Positions 61,101-64,000 of a stretch of DNA of 64,000 nt are shown here, piece after piece. The DNA is from Pithys albifrons albifrons (Eukaryota > Chordata > Aves > Passeriformes > Thamnophilidae). The translations under genes and the position numbers were made by a program. The stretch spans positions 26,986,523 to 27,050,522 of the forward strand of contig NC_092462.1 of NCBI RefSeq assembly GCF_047495875.1, read 5' to 3'. How positions within the stretch are numbered: the stretch's first letter is position 1; each line of letters opens with the position of its first letter. The notes under the pieces are model-generated. The model ran no database searches. It saw nothing but the letters and a program-made list of their open reading frames with translations, and had not been told where the DNA came from.

Positions 61101-64000
61101 CTCTATTAGTGCAGGTGGATTGGTTCTGCAGGTGGCGTGCAGCCACTGAGGAAAGCAGCACACGAGGGCTCTGTCAGCTGCTCCATCACCTCCCAGCCGC
61201 AGTTGGATCACTGAGTGGAGGTGCCTGTTCACCTGCTCCAAAGTCTTGTCTCCTTTAAGAGTGACTGATATCCGATGGTCGGAGTGAAACATGAGAAATC
61301 CCTAGTGTGTAAGTTGTCCTACTCTGAGCCACATTTCTACCTTACATATTTAGAGATCAGCTTCATATGTAAAACCCTGTCAGCATTTTTGCTGATTGGA
61401 ATAAGTGAGTATTGTTGACCTTAGATTCAATAATTTCTTCTAATGAAATATTTTGCAGTGTAATTACTTGTGGAGAAAAGTATTTTTTTTCTTTCTGAAA
61501 GATGCCAAATGCACTGTAGCTTCCTGAGCTGGAGAGAATGGGAGGTAGCAAACTGCTCTATACCCTTCTTTATTCAGTACACTGTTACATCCTCTCCTTA
61601 ATTTGCTTTCAAAGGCTATTGGTTTCTCAGTGTGTTCAAATTTCTGATGGTGTTCATCAGTCTTCCTACACCACCTGTTGGGACTATACTTGAGACAAGG
61701 TGCATGGTACTATGCAACGTATCACAAATGATGTTGCATGAACTGATTTACATAAAGGTGGGTATCAGTGGCTTTTTCGTTTTTCTACTCCTTTTCATCC
61801 TAACTTCTTGGAGCCACAAACTTTGTAATACTCAAGTCTTTAAATATGTTTGTTTGTGTTTTATAAAAAGTAAGTTCTGTGTTATGGTTTCCTAGAGAAG
61901 TTTAAAAAAAAAAAAAAAACAAAAACCTGTGAGCTGTTGGCCTTCCTCAGTGGCAGTTTCCTCAAATGACCAGATTTTTTCATCTCCTTACTTCAAAGTT
62001 TAGCATTTGCCTTAGAAAAACAACTGAAAGTAACCAAATTGGCTTAGAAACTGCATCTTGTGGAAAAGGTGTAGGCAAGACTGCATGACTTCCTGAAGCA
62101 ATAGTTAGAACTTCTGAGAATGTCCTTCTGCTTTAACTTGTGAATTTTATGTGATTCAAATGTAAAATGGCTTAGGGGCAAGCAAGCCTTTTCTCCAATA
62201 CATTCCTATGTTCTGGTAGTTTTGCTTCTTTAGCCTAAAACAGTAACAGGGCAGATAACATGATACTGTCTCAAAGGGACGGAAGACTATTACCAATCCA
62301 AAGAATATAACCACAAATCCCTTGCACAAACATACTCTGCAAAACAGGTTAGTAGAGTACAGTGTCCTGGGAAGGGATGGGTGTTGGAGCGTGGTCTCAG
62401 ATCCCTGAATAAAACAGGGTATCAGAATTTTCAGAATGAATATGGTTGTGACTCATATTGTTTGTGCTCAGCTCTGGTGGTCATTTGCAATGACCAATGT
62501 GAAGCAGCATAAACTAAGAAAAAACCCTTTGTATTGAGGTGTGCTTGACTTTCTGTAGTATAGTGAATGTTTATGCATGTTTGAGGAGTCATTTGTTCGT
62601 GTTATTTGCAGGTTTTGAGCTATATTTCAGTTCCCCTCTTTCACCTTGATTCCACTCTTCTGATTACACTTCTTGGTTACGCTTTTCTGTGTATTTAGTG
62701 AAGCGTGTCAAACGGTGCATAGCTGTTACTCTCAGATACTAGCACTGAGTGCCTAGGCAGAGGTTTCACTGAGATGCTTTCACCCCAGCAACTGTGCTGT
62801 GATCTGAACAGCCATTGCTTATTATCCAATACAGATAACATTAAATTTGCTTATTCTCATATGTTAAGCCACCAGTCACTCAGAGGTGTAGTGTAGGTCA
62901 TTAAGGCTGCCTGAGGACAGCTACTTTCTACGCTCTTTTTAATACTGCAGGTGCCAAGCCAAAGACACGAGCTCTGTCTCTGACAGACTGATGCAACAGG
63001 GGAAAGAGCCTGAAAACAGCTGAAACTCTGGCTGGCTGGTCTATCAAGGGAAGAGGGAACAGCTGAACTTTTACATGTGCTGCTGCTGTGTGATGACAGA
63101 TTGTCCTGCCTTAAGGAGAAGCTGGACCTGGAATGACTCCAGAATTAAAACTCTAAACGGGATGTCTCCACCCATATCTTTCTGATGTGTTGGTTGTGTA
63201 TTTCTCACTGGAGCTGTGGCTCTAGTGGCGGGTTAGACTGATTTCCCTGCTTAGTTGTGTCCACAGGGGAAGTTTTGCCTTGACCCCACACTCTCCCACC
63301 ACCTCCATTTCATCAGCGGCAACAGTCATGGCACTGCTTCTGAGACAAATACTCACAACTGGGCACGCAAATAAACTCTCAGCAAGGTTTCAAAGTATGC
63401 CTGTGACATTCATATCTCCCTATACAAACCATCCGTATTGTTTCAGCTGCCTGCAAGGTTGTGAGTGTTCAGCACCTTGAGGGATGGGGAATATAAACTT
63501 CATTTTATCCCCCAGAAAAATGTTGGTGACAGGGACTTACAAACTGGAAAGACTCTGGGACCCTGAGGTTGTAAGGAAGGCTCTTCACTGAAACGCTGCA
63601 TTGGTGTTGGTACCTGCTGCACAGAGGCCCCAGTGGGCTGCTAAAGTTGTACTGCAAATACTTAGTATTCATTAGCATGCACAAACAGTAGTCTTTGCCA
63701 TAGATGCTATTCTAAGTGAATTCTTAGTGAATTGGCCTGTTACCACACTGAGGTAACAGTTTACATGTCAAGCTGCAGCCTTTCCCTTTTAGGCCAGTTC
63801 TTTCTTCATCAGAACTTTTTTTAGAGATCAGCTTTGAACCTTATTTGCTGCACTGATTTCTTGCCCAGTGTAAGCCATGTTTGTGTGTGCAATCCTAACC
63901 TGAATAATATCTTTACTGCTTAGCCTGCGATAGTTTCTTGAGGCTTTGTGCCTATCAAGACACAAGTGATCCTGTGTGTCATTCCTGTATTGTTTGTGAT
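58123..64000. other. Gene-free downstream flank
   Basis: AT-rich with no CpG island and no exon chain that I can recognise. MCUB is expected downstream of SEC24B in vertebrates, but no MCUB-like sequence is seen. A 16-A run sits near 61,903. An 88-codon minus-strand frame at 61,026-61,292 is not identified. Confidence 0.6.

Noticed and set aside
61632..61930. Processed pseudogene ending in the 16-A run
   Set aside because: The upstream sequence resembles no known coding sequence and no flanking duplication was found.
58123..64000. First exons of MCUB (expected downstream neighbour)
   Set aside because: No CpG island and no MCU-family motif such as WDIMEP is present in the window.

Overview
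This is a vertebrate nuclear window, almost certainly from a bird. It carries one recognisable protein-coding gene with 24 short exons in long AT-rich introns, a CpG-island promoter, CR1 LINE fragments, a tRNA-Ile/CR1 composite SINE and a solo endogenous-retrovirus LTR of a type common in neoavian birds. The species cannot be named from the sequence alone.

Layout. Positions 1-11,787 are AT-rich, gene-free flank with a SINE at 7,138, a degraded CR1 piece near 10,990 and an A/C-only low-complexity tract near 9,200. Positions 11,788-13,360 are a repeat cluster: a 576-bp solo LTR, a degenerate minisatellite and an antisense CR1 that runs into the promoter. The CpG island (about 13,240-14,350) holds a CCGAG pentamer repeat, a strong CTCF-like motif and the start codon at 13,873. 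The coding exons then run on the + strand to a stop at 55,148-55,150. After that come the 3' UTR, a sense CR1 (57,430-58,122) and gene-free sequence to 64,000.

The gene is SEC24B, a cargo-binding subunit of the COPII vesicle coat. I joined 24 exons by GT-AG boundaries. They give 3,696 nt including the stop (1,231 codons), and reading phase is kept at every junction. The human protein is 1,268 residues. The product has a disordered Ser/Pro/Gln/Tyr-rich N-terminus, an alternative-type acidic cassette (exon 4), the four-cysteine Sec23/Sec24 zinc finger, the trunk, beta-sandwich and helical regions, and a gelsolin-like end. No neighbouring gene is visible.

The window does not hold an undescribed multi-gene system. 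The most notable item is a full-length 311-bp 5S-rRNA-derived SINE with target-site duplications in intron 12. Other points are an open in-frame N-terminal extension through the pentamer repeat, and a cassette exon with a very weak splice donor.
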